Assembly: GCA_936432065.2 (NCBI GenBank)
Contig: OW386285.2
Coordinates: 43,207,920 to 43,271,919 of the forward strand
From: Rutpela maculata
Taxonomy: Eukaryota > Arthropoda > Insecta > Coleoptera > Cerambycidae
Direction of reading: 5' to 3'
DNA length: 64,000 bases
The notes under the pieces: model-generated
Database searches by the model: none
Told to the model about the DNA's origin: nothing
What the model saw: the letters and a program-made list of their open reading frames with translations, nothing else
Made by a program: the position numbers and the translations under genes
Part shown: in pieces, positions 11,929 through 23,695 of the stretch
How positions within the stretch are numbered: position 1 is the first letter of the stretch
Layout of the letters: the number at the start of each line of letters is the position of its first letter

Positions 11929-12908
11929 TATAAAGAAAATAAAGGAGCAAACGAGACGAAGTTATTCGGCATTATAACAATTTCGCAAAAAAATCCAGTC
12001 AAAATTACTGTACTGTACAATAAAAATTTGTATAATGTGCTTATACATTATACACAAATTTTGAACGAAAAATATTTTATTTATTTTTTACGTACAAATG
12101 CCTAAACCGTTCGTTGTACATAAAAAATGGACGAGATCATTTTTGTGCGGAATTTCATTATCTTTCATTTTCATAATAACCTCAATTTGCCTCCGAGCCA
12201 TAGAAAGCGCGATATTCGCAAAAAAACGTTTTTTGCGAACTTTGACCTTTAATAATTTTTTATGCCGTAGTGATCTTGTTCTCGATTTTTAATATTTTCT
12301 TTAAAACAAAATAAATCGATTTAAAAAATGGACCATATATTTTGTTAGATCAGAAAAGTCTAATTTCACTGGGTTAGAAGCATTTTTAAAACTGATACTG
12401 TTCCTGAGAATTCTGAAGTTTCGCTTATTTGTAGGCTTCATTGCTTCGACTATAATGCTTTACTATATTAACTATAAATATACAAAAAACAACGTTCATT
12501 TCACAAGAAAGACTAATGTTTTCTTAAAATGTTTAATTAGGTAAAGAGAGATTAGGCCCTACAGTAGTTGTCGATTCCAAGCCACATCTCGGGCATTGGC
12601 AGTTTCATCTCCCATTTTAGAAAATAAAGAGAATCAAAAAATTTTTACAAAATTGTTCAAAACTTTGCCTGTTACCTCGACTACAGTTTAAACCTGTTTA
12701 CTACCTCATCATTCACAAGAGAGTGAGCTTGGGGCATGAAGGCATGGGGGGGTAACACAGCCGCGTGCTGAAAATAACAAAAATATTTTTCCTCGAAAAT
12801 TGAAATTGATGAATGAGCGGGTGGGGAGAAATTCTCGGTTATGCCTCTGTAAATATAATATATATTCAAAAATATAAAATAAAATAATAAAAATTATGAA
12901 ATATTAAA

Positions 12909-12985
12909 ACGAAAGTTGGTGGTTTACAGAATCTTGGAGGGGGGGGGGGGATAATTACCATGTTACCCCCCCCCCCCCCCATAAA
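12909..12985. repeat. Paired poly-G and poly-C homopolymer tracts
   Basis: A run of about 14 G (12936-12950) is followed about 15 bases later by a run of about 16 C (12966-12981). They are complementary and could pair as a short G:C stem. Such lengths are prone to assembly error. Confidence 0.75.
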
Positions 12986-13074
12986 TCCGCGCTTGTGTCT
13001 AGTCAATGGAAACTAATTATTTATGAGACCTTTAAGTAGAATAGTCAGTTTTTCTTTATTTATCATACATTAAA

Positions 13075-13114
13075 CTCTCCGATTAAAGAACTTATATCAG
13101 TTCTTTAATCGGAG
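13075..13114. repeat. Perfect short hairpin
   Basis: TCTCCGATTAAAGAAC and its exact complement are separated by 8 bases (TTATATCA). It may be a remnant of a MITE or a local palindrome; no terminator-like context applies in a eukaryotic intron. Confidence 0.7.
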
Positions 13115-13249
13115 ATTAAACTTTATTATTTTTGGCAAAAATTGCAAAGATGGTTATTTTTAATGTTTTAAATATTTACTTATTTTAATCATTCATTAAT
13201 AGAAACCAAACCAAAAAACTTTATTTCAAATTAGTTAAACCTTCTTCAA

Positions 13250-13573
13250 GCTCGAGTAGAAGAAGAAAGGCTGCGATTTAAACATGGAAGATGGATATTG
13301 TTGCGGGAGAATCATTTACCTAACTTTCCTGTACTAGATTTAGATTATTTAAGAAATTTGACATTTGGCATATTCCAAATTAAAATGGCATAGGTTGGAT
13401 TTATTTACATGTGTGTTCAAGTCAACCAAGAAGAAGGAGACAACGCTTTCGAATATGACGAAAGTGTGAATGAGCCGGGATTGTTGAGAATTCGCGTTAG
13501 GTCTAAACATCGCAATGCGATTAAGTATTAATTGTGGGTGCATTATAATTACGACCAACAAATGGTACAAGTA
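13250..13573 (+). pseudogene. SWIM-domain mobile-element protein fragment
   Basis: A single frame translates for about 108 codons with only two stops (TAG near 13391, TAA near 13529). Readable blocks include LDLDYLRNLTFGIFQIKMA, then EPGLLRIRVRSKHRNAIKY, then LWVHYNYDQQM. This order matches the region before the zinc-binding SWIM motif in a protein family that is multicopy in arthropods and associated with mobile elements (recalled family pattern). The Cys/His SWIM residues themselves are missing, because the sequence is cut at about 13574 by CAGTGGCGGCCCGTGG, which looks like a hAT-type terminus. No function remains. Confidence 0.5.
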
Positions 13574-13574
13574 G

Positions 13575-14814
13575 CAGTGGCGGCCCGTGGTTTTTAGCAG
13601 TGGGTGGGCACTAGTGGTGGATAAAATGTGCACACGGGGCATGCGAAATTTTTTTGAGACTTCAAAGTCATCTGTTGACCTTGGCCTTCCTTTTTTACAA
13701 ATCAAGGTTATCGGATTACCTAATAATAATCGAGTTGCACGCTTGTATGCTTCACAACCGAAGTTGCAAAATTTTTACCGATCCGTCGGATTCGGCTCGG
13801 TGGATGGACTCCATGACACATTGAAATAAAAACTACTTAAAATAAATAAATGAAAAAATAATTGAACAAATTGACACAAAATTTTCTGTTCGACGATTTT
13901 GAATTTACATTAATAAGATTCCCCATAGTGGGGCAAGGTCACTCTAATTTAGTTATAAAAATGTTGTCATCATAAGTTAGGGACGCAAAACTGTTCTTTA
14001 ATAAAAAATGTATAATGTCAGTATTATCTCTAACGGCTTGTTTTACGTTGGCCATGGCTAATCCGCTAATTTAAATAATTTGTCACCACACCACACTTTT
14101 GTCACTTTTCAGTTTTTTCTGCTAAAAATATAAGTAAATAGTAACACAAAAGAGTAAAAAACTACTAAATACCACCACAGATTACAAATACAATTATACA
14201 ATGTATACAAATTTACAAGCTACTCAACTACTGTTGCAGAAACCAGAAACAAATAACAAATCTTAATAAACACGCTACTTTGGTGACGGCCCGGCACCGG
14301 CAGCAGGCTATGCGCACTCCTACTATTTTTCAAAACTGTCTTTAGTTTCCTTTACGTCGCTGTGTCGCTACTTGTATGTGAATCATACGACGGCTGCGCA
14401 AATCTGCATCTTGCCCGACTATCACTACCTTCGAGCATATATGGAAAAATAGATCAATTTTACAACAATGCGTATATTTGTTCTCAATACATATGGCAAG
14501 GGACGCGAGAGGGGTAGTAAACACCCACAAAACACAATAGAACACGAAAGTTAACAATACGCAAATTATACTAAAAGCCATATTAGAGAGCATCCCCTAC
14601 CGAACACATTATTTAGTACCAGTCAAGAGAATCGGGGATTAATAATTTCTTGTTTACAGTTGTGGGCCGAACAAACAAACAGCCATTTAGCGATCTCTAT
14701 TTTCCTCTATTTCCTCGAAGGTCACTACTTTCCTACTTTCAGCTTTCAGTTGTCACGCTATTATTGTTTACATATTTGTGCTAATCCGTTTGCTTATTTG
14801 TAAATAATATGAGT
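13575..14814. other. Unresolved segment, possible hAT end at its start
   Basis: It begins CAGTGGCGGCCCGTGG, similar to the CAGTGGCG terminus of the hAT element at 54728. I could not find the matching opposite end. The 80-codon frame at 13587-13829 and the 83-codon reverse frame at 14342-14593 resemble nothing I know. Confidence 0.3.
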
Positions 14815-15180
14815 TTCCAATAAAATTGACTAGAAACGATGCTGTGTTGAATATTAAAAACTGTGATGTTGTGTTGTTCTAACACGAGGACGTGAAAATG
14901 CATATTGATTTGTAAAGAACGTGGCTCCCAAGAAATTGACTAAAAACGACTGTGGTATTATTGAATTTTAAAGACTGATGGGTTCTACGTATTGTGTTGC
15001 TATTTCAAAAAGTTCTAAGGACGTGAAAATACATTTTATTGATTTGTAAAGAACGTGGCTCCCAAGAAATTGACTAAAAACGACTGTGGTATTACTGAAT
15101 TTTAAAGGCTGATGGGTTCTACGTGTTGTGTTTTTATTTCTAAAAATTCTAAATAAGGAGGAGAAAATGTATATCATTTA
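14815..15180. repeat. Tandem repeat, ~115-135-bp unit, three copies
   Basis: AAATTGACTAGAAACGA, AAATTGACTAAAAACGACTG and the same phrase again occur near 14823, 14932 and 15067. The second and third units are about 135 bp apart and nearly identical, including GATTTGTAAAGAACGTGGCT. The first unit is more diverged. Confidence 0.8.
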
Positions 15181-15387
15181 ATTGTATTACAGGTATTTTG
15201 GTACATTAGTTAGTTTAACACTTTACTTATTTCAACGCAGCTTGAACATCTTAATACTTTTGTAATCATTTTACTTACGTTAGTTACTTCTCAAATGTAT
15301 TCTTAAATGTTATTGAATTTATTGTAATGATTTTCCGTTAAGTTAATAAATGATCAATTTCTAGTTTCGAAATGACTTATTTAATTT

Positions 15388-15545
15388 TAAGCCCACCATT
15401 AGATTAGACTATAAAAGTTCTTTGACAAAGATAGATCTTTTATAAAAGATATTTTTATGAGTAATTTGATAGATATTTTATCTCATAAAATATCTTTTAT
15501 AAAAGATCTTTATCAAAGAATTTTTATAGTCTAATGATGGCCTAA
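15388..15545. mobile_element. Palindromic MITE, ~158 bp
   Basis: The left arm (GCCCACCATTAGATTAGACT, then ATAAAAGTTCTTTG) is complementary to the right arm (CAAAGAATTTTTATAGTCTAATGATGGCC), with GATCTTTTATAAAAGATA near the centre of both arms. It is a near-perfect foldback with no protein. A fragment related to the right end (TATGGTCTAATGTGGGCCTAAG) lies near 62574. Confidence 0.8.
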
Positions 15546-15983
15546 GCAATTTGTTTGAAAGTCGTTTAAAACTTCCGCCTGTACCAACCCCGCCTGTATC
15601 AAAAAGGCGGGAATTCATCGCTCTTTGCGACATAATGTTTGCTGTTTGAAAAAATACTGAGAGTTTCCTATCTATATATAATATAAGTCTTTACCTACGA
15701 TCACTACTGTAAACAGTAAAAAAAACACACTACCTGCCATCTGTGTAAGTTGAATTTTACATATTGTAAACAAAATGCACTGAAAACAAATCGCACGGTA
15801 AACAAAACGCACGGGACACTCAATTATAGGTGGCTTATATCGCTAACGCGGGGTTTAAAAAACAAATGCGCCTACTTAATTTTCAAACGCTGTCAAAACT
15901 GACATAATATTTGTTGAATAATATTGTTGACTAGTAAACTAAATCCAGATTTTACTCAATAACTAAATAAATATGATCGTACA

Positions 15984-16205
15984 GTTCATCTCAAACTTAT
16001 AGCAACATGAGGCCCAGTGTTTCAATGCAAAGTTAAGCACTTTATCCTACAAATAAATTAGCTAGAAGTTTAGAATATGAAGCTGCAATATTAAAATGTT
16101 TAATAAAAGCATATTCTAAACTTCTACCTAATTTATTTGTAGGATAAAGTGCTTAACTTTGCATTGAAACAATGGGCCTCATGTTGCTATAAGTTTGATA
16201 TGAAC
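15984..16205. mobile_element. Hairpin MITE, ~220 bp
   Basis: GTTCATCTCAAACTTATAGC at the left pairs with its near-complement ending GAAC at 16205. The arms of about 95 bp include CAAAGTTAAGCACTTTATCC and TAGAAGTTTAGAATATG. The central spacer is about 25 bp. No coding capacity. Confidence 0.85.
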
Positions 16206-18204
16206 TATAGGTAAAGTATAGTACATAATTCGAGTTGTAAGGCAATTACGCACTCATGGAAATACGCACTCGCCGCTACGCGGCATCGTGCGCAACTTTT
16301 CTATTCGTGCGTAATTTGCTTCTTACATCACTCATTACGTAATATACTATTAATCTATGACCAGCAGCATCGATATTCCATACTAATCCATACTTCCGAA
16401 AATGAAGCGATTTATGGCGAGAAATTACGATTGTAAAAGAAAGGGAGGGATAAGGCTGGCAGTGTCCACCGACCAAAGCCCGGTTTCTATTTGAATTTGC
16501 ATTTATTTCATCATTTACAAATAATATTAATTTCATAATAATAATAATCATAATTAATGTCACAATAACTTAATTTTTGTTTCTATTATTTATCAAATAT
16601 CAAATTAGAAATTACACAATTAATATTCCATTTGATATTCTCAATATTCTCATAAGATTAAGAAATTAATTTATCATTCAATCAATTTTAATACATTTAT
16701 TAATTAGTCATTCTTCATTTTCCAGTTTGATTTTGATATCTTGTGAACTGCATTGCGAAGTCGGCTAGATTGGCTGTGTTGCCGCTACATACAAAACAAA
16801 TAAGAGTTCTTGGTGGGCCTTAACAATACTTTTATAACATGGGTAACTTTGTAAATTTCACGTAAAAGAATTATATACCAGTAGGTTATGCAAAATATAT
16901 GCTTGAAAGTGTTCCTATAATCCAATATATTGAAAAATGTATGAGATTCCAGCCAGAAATATATTGGCCAAAGGGTTGCATCATCAGTGGTCCTTTAATG
17001 GCCCATTAATGTACATTGTTGGCAAACTGAAGGATGGCAAGTTGCCTTTATGGCTCTCCATAACTCATGAGTGTTTGCTGGGTAATAACACCAAAGGTCT
17101 ACGGGCAATAGTATGAACTCTCCCAAAAGCAATCCGCTATCTGAAAAGGTATCGGATATCATGATTATATACATTTTTAGTTCAATACCTACAAAGACAT
17201 TACAAGGACGAGCAAATTTTGTTAGTAGAAATTTGCGGACTTAAGAAAAAACAGAAAGCTATTAGCGATAGAGATCGTCAAGTGATATTGTAAATGAACC
17301 TTTTACAACTCGTCTGAAGGACTGATTAAATTTTACTTTACGGGCGCCAAGTCGCTTCTTCCCTATACAAGATGATTCATCTACTCTCAGAGATCTACTT
17401 TAATTCATGTGAGACACCAAAGGTAATAGACGAGATAAGAAAAAGTTGTTATACCTACCAATATATTGCTTACTGCTTCTCTCCAAAATAGTTTAAAATT
17501 TGTATATATAACAGTATGAGTGAAAATAGCTAAATAAATGCAATATATGTCGGAATCCGCCATCCAAACCTGGTAAGGGCAGGGCGTCACCATCAAGGTC
17601 GTTATCGCAACTACATGCAATGGAGAAAATACAGTTATAGTCGACTGGCATAAAAAATATTCACAATTTTCTTTAAATATTTATGTTTGGCTATTGGACT
17701 AGGGACTAACTGTCTATTGACATAAAAATATTTTACTAAAATTTTGGTGCACTTGTGATTAGTTTTGAAAGTTCCAATATGTGATTATATGATTCACAGG
17801 ACTAGGCGTTTGATACTGATAACGCTTGTCACAGCTATACAGGTTGTAATTAGTTTCATGTCATTAAAAAAACTGGTAATGGAGACCAACTAGACAAACA
17901 ATGACCTATATGATTTATTCCTCTAGGGACACTTTGAAAAAAAAACTGACCTAGGTCAAAAAATTTAATGTTAAGGAGGAGGTTTGAGAACCACCGTTTT
18001 TCTGGGTAAATGGACGTATAGGAATCATAGAAGTTTCTTACTTACTTTTAAAAAATCATAAAAAAGTGTAAAGATTACCGACTTGTGTCTCAAAGCAAAA
18101 AGCGCGGAACTTTGATGGGACCGCTTCAACTGAACTTTTTATACCAATTATGAAAATGTAAATAATTCGTTATCTCTTTTTGCACAGCCGCAAGCATAGG
18201 ATGG
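16206..18204. other. Intron sequence without recognised features
   Basis: Frames are short and interrupted. A + strand stretch around 16900-17290 reads protein-like in pieces (IQYIEKCMRFQPEIYWPKG) but has many stops and I could not assign it. There is a small cluster of CG-containing words near 16260. Confidence 0.35.
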
Positions 18205-18334
18205 CCGTAGGGGTATAAACAGAGGATATATTTACATGTGTGTTTTTTAATCAATATATTACCTCTGCCAAGTTTAAGACTTATATCTTGAAAACTCTGG
18301 AAACTATGGTCTGTCTAATGATTCCGTTGACACT
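18205..18334 (+). mobile_element. Short MITE copy, partial
   Basis: It shares the phrases CTTATATCTTGAAAACTCTGG and GATTCCGTTGACACTCGGTGTA with the copy at 19106-19292. It ends exactly where an R700 fragment begins. Confidence 0.5.
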
Positions 18335-18645
18335 CGGTGTACTAAATACCAATTTGACGGCTCATACTTGCTTGATTTGCATATTTACCCCCAACCCTTC
18401 AACGGAATAAAAATATAATCTAGTTCCGAATCTCTTTAAAATACATACGTGTACCAAATTTCAACTCAATATCTAAAACAGTTCCAGAGTAATCGTGCTC
18501 ACAAAAAAAGTTACAGGCAGAAATTTTTTTTCGATCAAACTTAAAATCTCGACGTTTCATGACATTCTAAGCCTATCTGAATAATGAAAATGTTTTAAAA
18601 TTTCTTTGGCGTTTCTATACTTCTACTGGGCGTAGAAGTAATTAA
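18335..18645 (-). mobile_element. R700 element, half copy (reverse orientation)
   Basis: It contains the reverse complement of the left half of R700: CTAAATACCAATTT, then TTCAACGGAATA, TTACAGGCAG, CTCGACGTTTCATGACATTC and the end CTTCTACTGGGCGTAGAAGTAATT. The GTCT tract has been lost. Confidence 0.75.
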
Positions 18646-19105
18646 AAAAATAAATTATAGGTGTTTTTAAATTCTTTAAATGTGCACGCAGACCGATAAA
18701 TTTTTTTTTTGCTGCGATAATAAACTAAATTTCTTTAAATACTTTTTTACCTCACCCTGCACACGATGTTTGATAAAAACGGTCGATAGCTTTAATTTAA
18801 ATTATTACATCTTATGAAACCAACATATCAGAAGATATATGGCATTAAAAGTAAAAAAGTTAAAGGGAGTCAAAATATTTTTAATAAAAATGGAAAAGTA
18901 GAAAGTACACCGAATCCGGCACAGAATCCTTAATCTGGAAGGAAGCCAAAAGTTTCACACTTAAAAAAAATATATATTATATTTTATGCCGTTTTACGAC
19001 TCTACAAATATTAAGATAAGAACAATAAAAAAATCAAGTAGTCCCAAAGAAATTTTAAAACTACGCTGTCGTACTTAAAATCGTCTCCGGAATCAAAAAA
19101 TGTAA

Positions 19106-19292
19106 AAATATACAGGGTGTTCCATTTAAAATTTCAAAGTTGAGGTCATTTCCGGGGAAACCGGAAGTGATGGAAAAGTGTCAAATTATGAACAATTTGC
19201 CGTTTTTGGTATATATTACCCCAGCCAAATTATAGACTTATACCTTGAAAACTTTGGAAACTGGCTTCTCTAACGATTCTGTTGACACCCGG
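19106..19292 (+). mobile_element. Short MITE, ~190 bp
   Basis: It begins TACAGGGTGTTCCATTTAAA and ends GTTGACACCCGGTATA, so the termini are short inverted repeats (ACAGGGTGT / ACACCCGGT). The TA at each end suggests TA targeting. It abuts an R700 half-copy. Confidence 0.55.
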
Positions 19293-19637
19293 TATATAAG
19301 AAAAGCTAAGGTTTCAAAAAAAAATTTGGCGTACCCACCCCCATTACGAACAAACTCCATTATTAAAGGGGGTGAAAAAAAATAATATTGTGATTTAGTG
19401 TGTGCGCAAGAACCAAAGGGCTCAACATTTTTTTACTTTCCACCCCCACTCCCACTACCGATGTGGCATATCATTTTATGTGGTTTTGGGGTGGATAGTT
19501 TTAAATATTATTTTAATAAAGTTCCATAAACAATTATTTCCACATAATGGAGTGCAAATATAGTATCAACATTTTTTCGTTGTGAGAGAATTAGACAGAA
19601 AATCTGAATGTGGAAGTAGTGATTCCTTGGGCAACGG
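19293..19637 (+). mobile_element. R700 element, half copy (forward orientation)
   Basis: It contains the right half of R700: AAGAAAAGCTAAGGTTTCAA, the CCACCCCC tracts, TTAAAGTTCCATAAACAATT, GAATGTGGAAGTAGTGATTC and the tail CTTGGGCAACGG. Confidence 0.75.
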
Positions 19638-19967
19638 TTGATTTATTTATTTAACGTCAGCCTGTTTCCGCTACCAAGGCCTATCACTGACTCCAGAAGA
19701 CGAGTTACCCCCGAACTTCTTCTCTTTCGAAGTGTAGGCAAGTAAAGTTTCAAAAGTCCTTCATAGGCAATGCCCGGTGTAACTCGCATACTACAGAAAA
19801 TATTAATTGCTACTAACTGTACAGTGCATCTGTCTTTCTTGTAACATACAAATAGCCTACGATGGTTAACACGTCTTAAACTCACATATATCTCAGATAG
19901 AATGCAAATTCATTGATATTTTTCACTTCTGGAGTAACTTGTTTTTGTGTCACCTCCTCACCTCCAA
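19638..19967 (-). repeat. 3-prime-end-like dispersed repeat, minus strand
   Basis: Read on the minus strand it ends in CGGAAACAGGCTGACGTTAA followed by ATAAATAAAT, like the tail of a non-LTR element. The same block recurs at 50660-50770; minus-strand frames in the two copies share the residues LESVIGL-SGNR and a following NK. The body is not identified. Confidence 0.5.
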
Positions 19968-19977
19968 AACTGTAACC

Positions 19978-20728
19978 AATTCAATTCAATTCAAAAAGTA
20001 TTTATTCACAATTATGTTTACAAATATGCGCCAGAGTCGGATCCCGGTTCAGAGCCGACCGCACAACCACGCCGCGCAGCGTCGTGGTGAATGTGCAGTC
20101 GGATGAAGCGGGTTCGACTCGGGCTTGAACTACAATTAATGGATGGGTTAGGGCTCCTGTCTAGGAAAAAAAAAGACTTAAACCTAACAATTTGAATATT
20201 TATAACTAAAGGAAGTTTAAAAACACTTATAACTAATTAAAGCTAAATTAAAAACTGTGGTTAGGGGCGAGCGCACAAACACACGCGCACTATTTTTAAA
20301 GGTTTGGTTGGTGATACGGGAAAAACTCAATGAAAAAACCCGTTTGAACAAGTCACAATCTTCATCCGATGGTCTGCCTGCCTTCGGGGAGGTAGGGTGA
20401 AGGGGAAATTATGATTTAAAAGGTTTGGGTTTGCGAGAAGTTATTGGTCGAAAGGGGATTTGGAAGAAGAACAAAAAGGGACAAAAGAAGAAAAATTGAC
20501 AAAAATAACAAAAACGAGATTAACAGAGGGAGTAGAAAAGGGGTTTTAGAGTAAAAGGTGGTGAAAGTAAAAGGTGGTGAAAGGGAAATTGTGGTGTAGG
20601 AAAGATTTGGCTAGGGAGGTTGCCGAAAGATAGGCAACGCCTGGTGTGGTAAGGGGTGTTTTATATTGAAAAGTATGGCATTATGCTGTCTGATTCGTGT
20701 AATGTTTCGGGTTAGCGGACTGTCGCCC
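19978..20728 (-). mobile_element. Non-LTR type insertion with target-site duplication
   Basis: A 751-bp segment is flanked by a 10-bp direct repeat AACTGTAACC (19968-19977 and 20729-20738). On the minus strand the segment ends AATAAATACTTTTTGAATTG followed by a short GAATT repeat, as in LINE or SINE tails. It contains GC-rich, pseudo-palindromic sequence near 20040-20120. I see no reverse-transcriptase frame, so it is a 5-prime truncated LINE or a SINE-like element. Confidence 0.72.
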
Positions 20729-20738
20729 AACTGTAACC

Positions 20739-21590
20739 GGTATCTTCGACGTCGTCAACTTTCAACATACGTAGTACATCACTCCGACATGCACCACAAA
20801 GAGCAACAATTTATGAAACTTTAATGAAACTAAACTATTCCGCTGTTAAAAACTTTATGACATGATTCATTGTCAAAATCTTCGACCACGTGCAATAAAC
20901 TTTTCACTCCTTGGGAACTACCAATTTACTTATTATTATTTTTATTATTCTTATACAATTTAGAATTTTCACTTACTATATAAATAGTTATTACCCTATC
21001 TTGCTTACTTTACGAAATATTTAACAAAAACTGTAAAAACCGTTTTTTATTTCATTCATAAAATTGTTAATAACTTTTTATTTGTAATAAAAAATCCGGT
21101 AGACCAATTTTCCTAAATGTTGAGCACCAAACGAGATTTAATTATAACCGCTGTAGCCTGTTGGGATATTAGTGTCTACTGTATATAAATATAAGATAAT
21201 TGCTTGATTTAGTTTTATATTAAACTTAAAGTTTTAGAGGATGTTTGCTGCATACTTAAATAATTTTGTGTACAAATTTAACATTAAATTCAACAATATA
21301 TAGAAGCAAGGTGGCAAATAAATTGCAAAAACAGTCAAACAATAGCGTATTTAAAAATGAATTAGGTTAAACACTTTTTGGTTTTTGGCAACGATGCCAC
21401 AAGAATTGGCAAGCAAATATCGTGTACCTTAAATATAATTATTAGGTATAATGACTCTCGTGTTGTTTTCATAGCCATGCGATTTAGTTACATAGTAATA
21501 CTATTTTAACTATTACTGCAGTACCTAGAGATAAACAAACGTGCAAGATTTAAAAATATTGTTATACCAGTACATATAATGACATTTTTT
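20739..21590. other. AT-rich intron sequence, nothing recognised
   Basis: No frame, repeat or RNA signature stands out in this stretch. Confidence 0.4.
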
Positions 21591-21599
21591 TTTATTGAT

Positions 21600-21880
21600 T
21601 TTTATTGAAAAAGGTATCATGTTCAGTTTATATATGATCCCGGTACTTGCTTTTACTCTCAAGGGGTAGAAACCACCTCTAATTTGAAAAATTTTATATT
21701 AGAAAAAGTGTTGCTGATTTATGTTTGAAACGTAATATATCCATATTTTTGGGGTTGTTGATTACGAACCTGAAGTCGAAGTTAAAAAATTCAAAATGGC
21801 GGCGCCAATACGGTGAATGGAAATTTTTTCTAAAGCAAGTGCTTTAAACGGACAAAAAAATTGAGCATCCAGGTAATATT
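21600..21880 (+). repeat. Single copy of the ~285-bp dispersed repeat
   Basis: It shares with 1050-1790 the sequence CTTTTACTCTCAAGGGGTAG, then GGGGTTGTTGATTACGAACC and the TGAAGTC..AAAATTC order. It therefore belongs to the same family. Confidence 0.6.
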
Positions 21881-22021
21881 ACATTTTAACAAAAAACAGT
21901 ATCTGGGATTTTTTTTAATTACTGGATAATTACAGTAAACAAAATAGCTCCATTTTTTATTAAAAAAATGTGAAGACGCACATTGTTTCGGTCATAACTT
22001 CTTTGTTCTTTACACTACAGA

Positions 22022-22630
22022 CAAAAACTGCTGCCCAAGAAATCACTACTTCCACATCCAGATTTTCTATCCAAGTCTCTCAAACGAAAAAATTTTGTAT
22101 GTGAAAATAATTGTTTATTGAACTTAACTAATATTTGAAATCATAAAACGATATCCCACATCGGTAGTGGTGATAGGGGAGTGGTGGAGAGGGTGGTAGT
22201 TGGTGGATGAAGTAAAAAAAATATTTTGAGGTTTTTGGTTTTTGTACACACACTAAATAACATTTTTTTTCCACCCCTTTTAATAATAGGGTGGGGGTGG
22301 TAACGGAGGTGACTAATGCCAACAAATTTTTTGAGACCTTGTATATAATTAATACCAATTTTATGGACTCTCACCTGCTTGATTTAACTATTTACCATTA
22401 TTTACCCCAATTTTCCCCCCAAACCCTTCAACGGAATAAGATGAAAATTTAATCTAGTTTTAGATCTCGTTAAAATACATACGTTTCAAGTCAATATCCT
22501 AAACGGCTCCAGAGTAATCGTGCGCACAAAGAAGTTACCCACAGACAGATAGACCGAAACAGAAATTTTTTTTACTCAAACTAAAAATCTCGATGTTTCA
22601 TGACATTCTTAGCCTATTTGAACAATAAAA
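22022..22630 (-). mobile_element. R700 element copy, reverse orientation
   Basis: It begins CTGCTGCCCAAGAAATCACT and ACTTCCACATCCAG, runs through the CCACC-rich block in complement and ends with AGCCTATTTGAACAATAAAA. The microsatellite is reduced to ACAGACAGATAGACC near 22545. Confidence 0.8.
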
Positions 22631-23256
22631 AAAACCGCTGCCCAAGGAATCACTACTTCCACATCCAAGTCACACAACAGAATACTATATTTGCACTCCA
22701 CTATGTGGAAATAATTGTTGATGGAACTTTAATGGTATAATATTTGAAATCATGTACCGAGGTTGGGGTGAATGAAGTGAAAAAAATTCTTGATGACTTT
22801 GACTCTTGTACACACTAAATCACACTATTTTTTCACCACCTTTAGTAATAGGGTGGGGGCGGTAATGGGGATGGCTAATGCCCTTTTTTTTGAGGCCTTA
22901 GCTCCTCCCTTATATTTACTAAATACCAATTTCATGGACTCTTACTTGCTTGATTTACCTATTTACCCCCATTTACCTCAATTTACCCTCCAACTCTGCA
23001 ACGAAATAAGATAAAAATATAATCTAGTTCCAGATCTCGTTAAAAAACATACGTGTGCCATATTTTAAGTGAATATCTTAAACGGTTCCAGAGTAATCGT
23101 GAGCACCAAAACGATACAAGACTAACATACACAACGACGCAACAGACAAATTTATTTTGCTCAGACTTAAAATATTGACGTTTCTTGATATTATAAGCCT
23201 ATTTAAACAATGAAAATTTCCAAAAATTTTTTTTGCGTTAATATACTTCAACTGAA
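22631..23256 (-). mobile_element. R700 element copy, tandem with the previous copy
   Basis: It starts directly after the preceding copy (ACCGCTGCCCAAGGAATCAC) in the same orientation. It is more diverged; the microsatellite is eroded (ACAACGACGCAACAGACA). It ends with TATACTTCAACTGAATGTCG. Confidence 0.78.
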
Positions 23257-23334
23257 TGTCGAACTAATACGCACAAAATGGCAAGACAAGGATATAAAAA
23301 ATCGTTGTGTGTCGTAAACTACACGATAGAAGTA

Positions 23335-23695
23335 AAGCCTCTACTACAAGCATTTTCTTCGAGGAAACCTACTACGCATCCATACTACTCAAGGTAACCC
23401 CCTGTGCATCCAATTTACTCGAATAAAGCCACTGCGCATCCATATCACTTGAGGTAACCTACTGCGCATCTATGGCACTCGAGAAAAGCCACTGTGCATC
23501 CACACTACTCGTGATAACCTACTGCGCATCCATTGTACTCGAGGAAAGCCACTGCGCATCCATACTACTTAAAGTAACCCACTGCGCATCCATACTACTT
23601 GAGGTAACCTACTATAATACTCGAAAAAAGTCACTGAGTATCCAAATATTCGAGGAAAGCCAATGCGCATCCATACTACTCAAGGTAACTTTAAC
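23335..23695. repeat. Minisatellite, ~31-bp unit, about 12 copies
   Basis: The core unit is close to GCCACTGCGCATCCATACTA followed by CTCGAGGAAA or CTCAAGGTAA; two variants alternate (GGAAAGCC and GGTAACCT). Period is 30-31 bp. It sits between two R700 copies and reads open in one frame (23472-23702) only because of its regular period. Confidence 0.9.

Noticed and set aside
12909..12985. Terminator-like hairpin formed by G and C runs
   Set aside because: The complementarity is only homopolymer pairing in an intron; bacterial-type terminators do not apply.
16890..17300. Pseudogene of a host enzyme
   Set aside because: Short protein-like phrases are broken by many stops and could not be matched to any family.
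20030..20120. tRNA-like sequence with GGTTCGACTC
   Set aside because: It has a B-box-like word but no A box, no cloverleaf, and lies inside a retroelement-like insertion in the opposite orientation.
23335..23695. CRISPR-like array
   Set aside because: The period is regular at ~31 bp but units are contiguous variants with no unique spacers, and the context is a eukaryotic intron.
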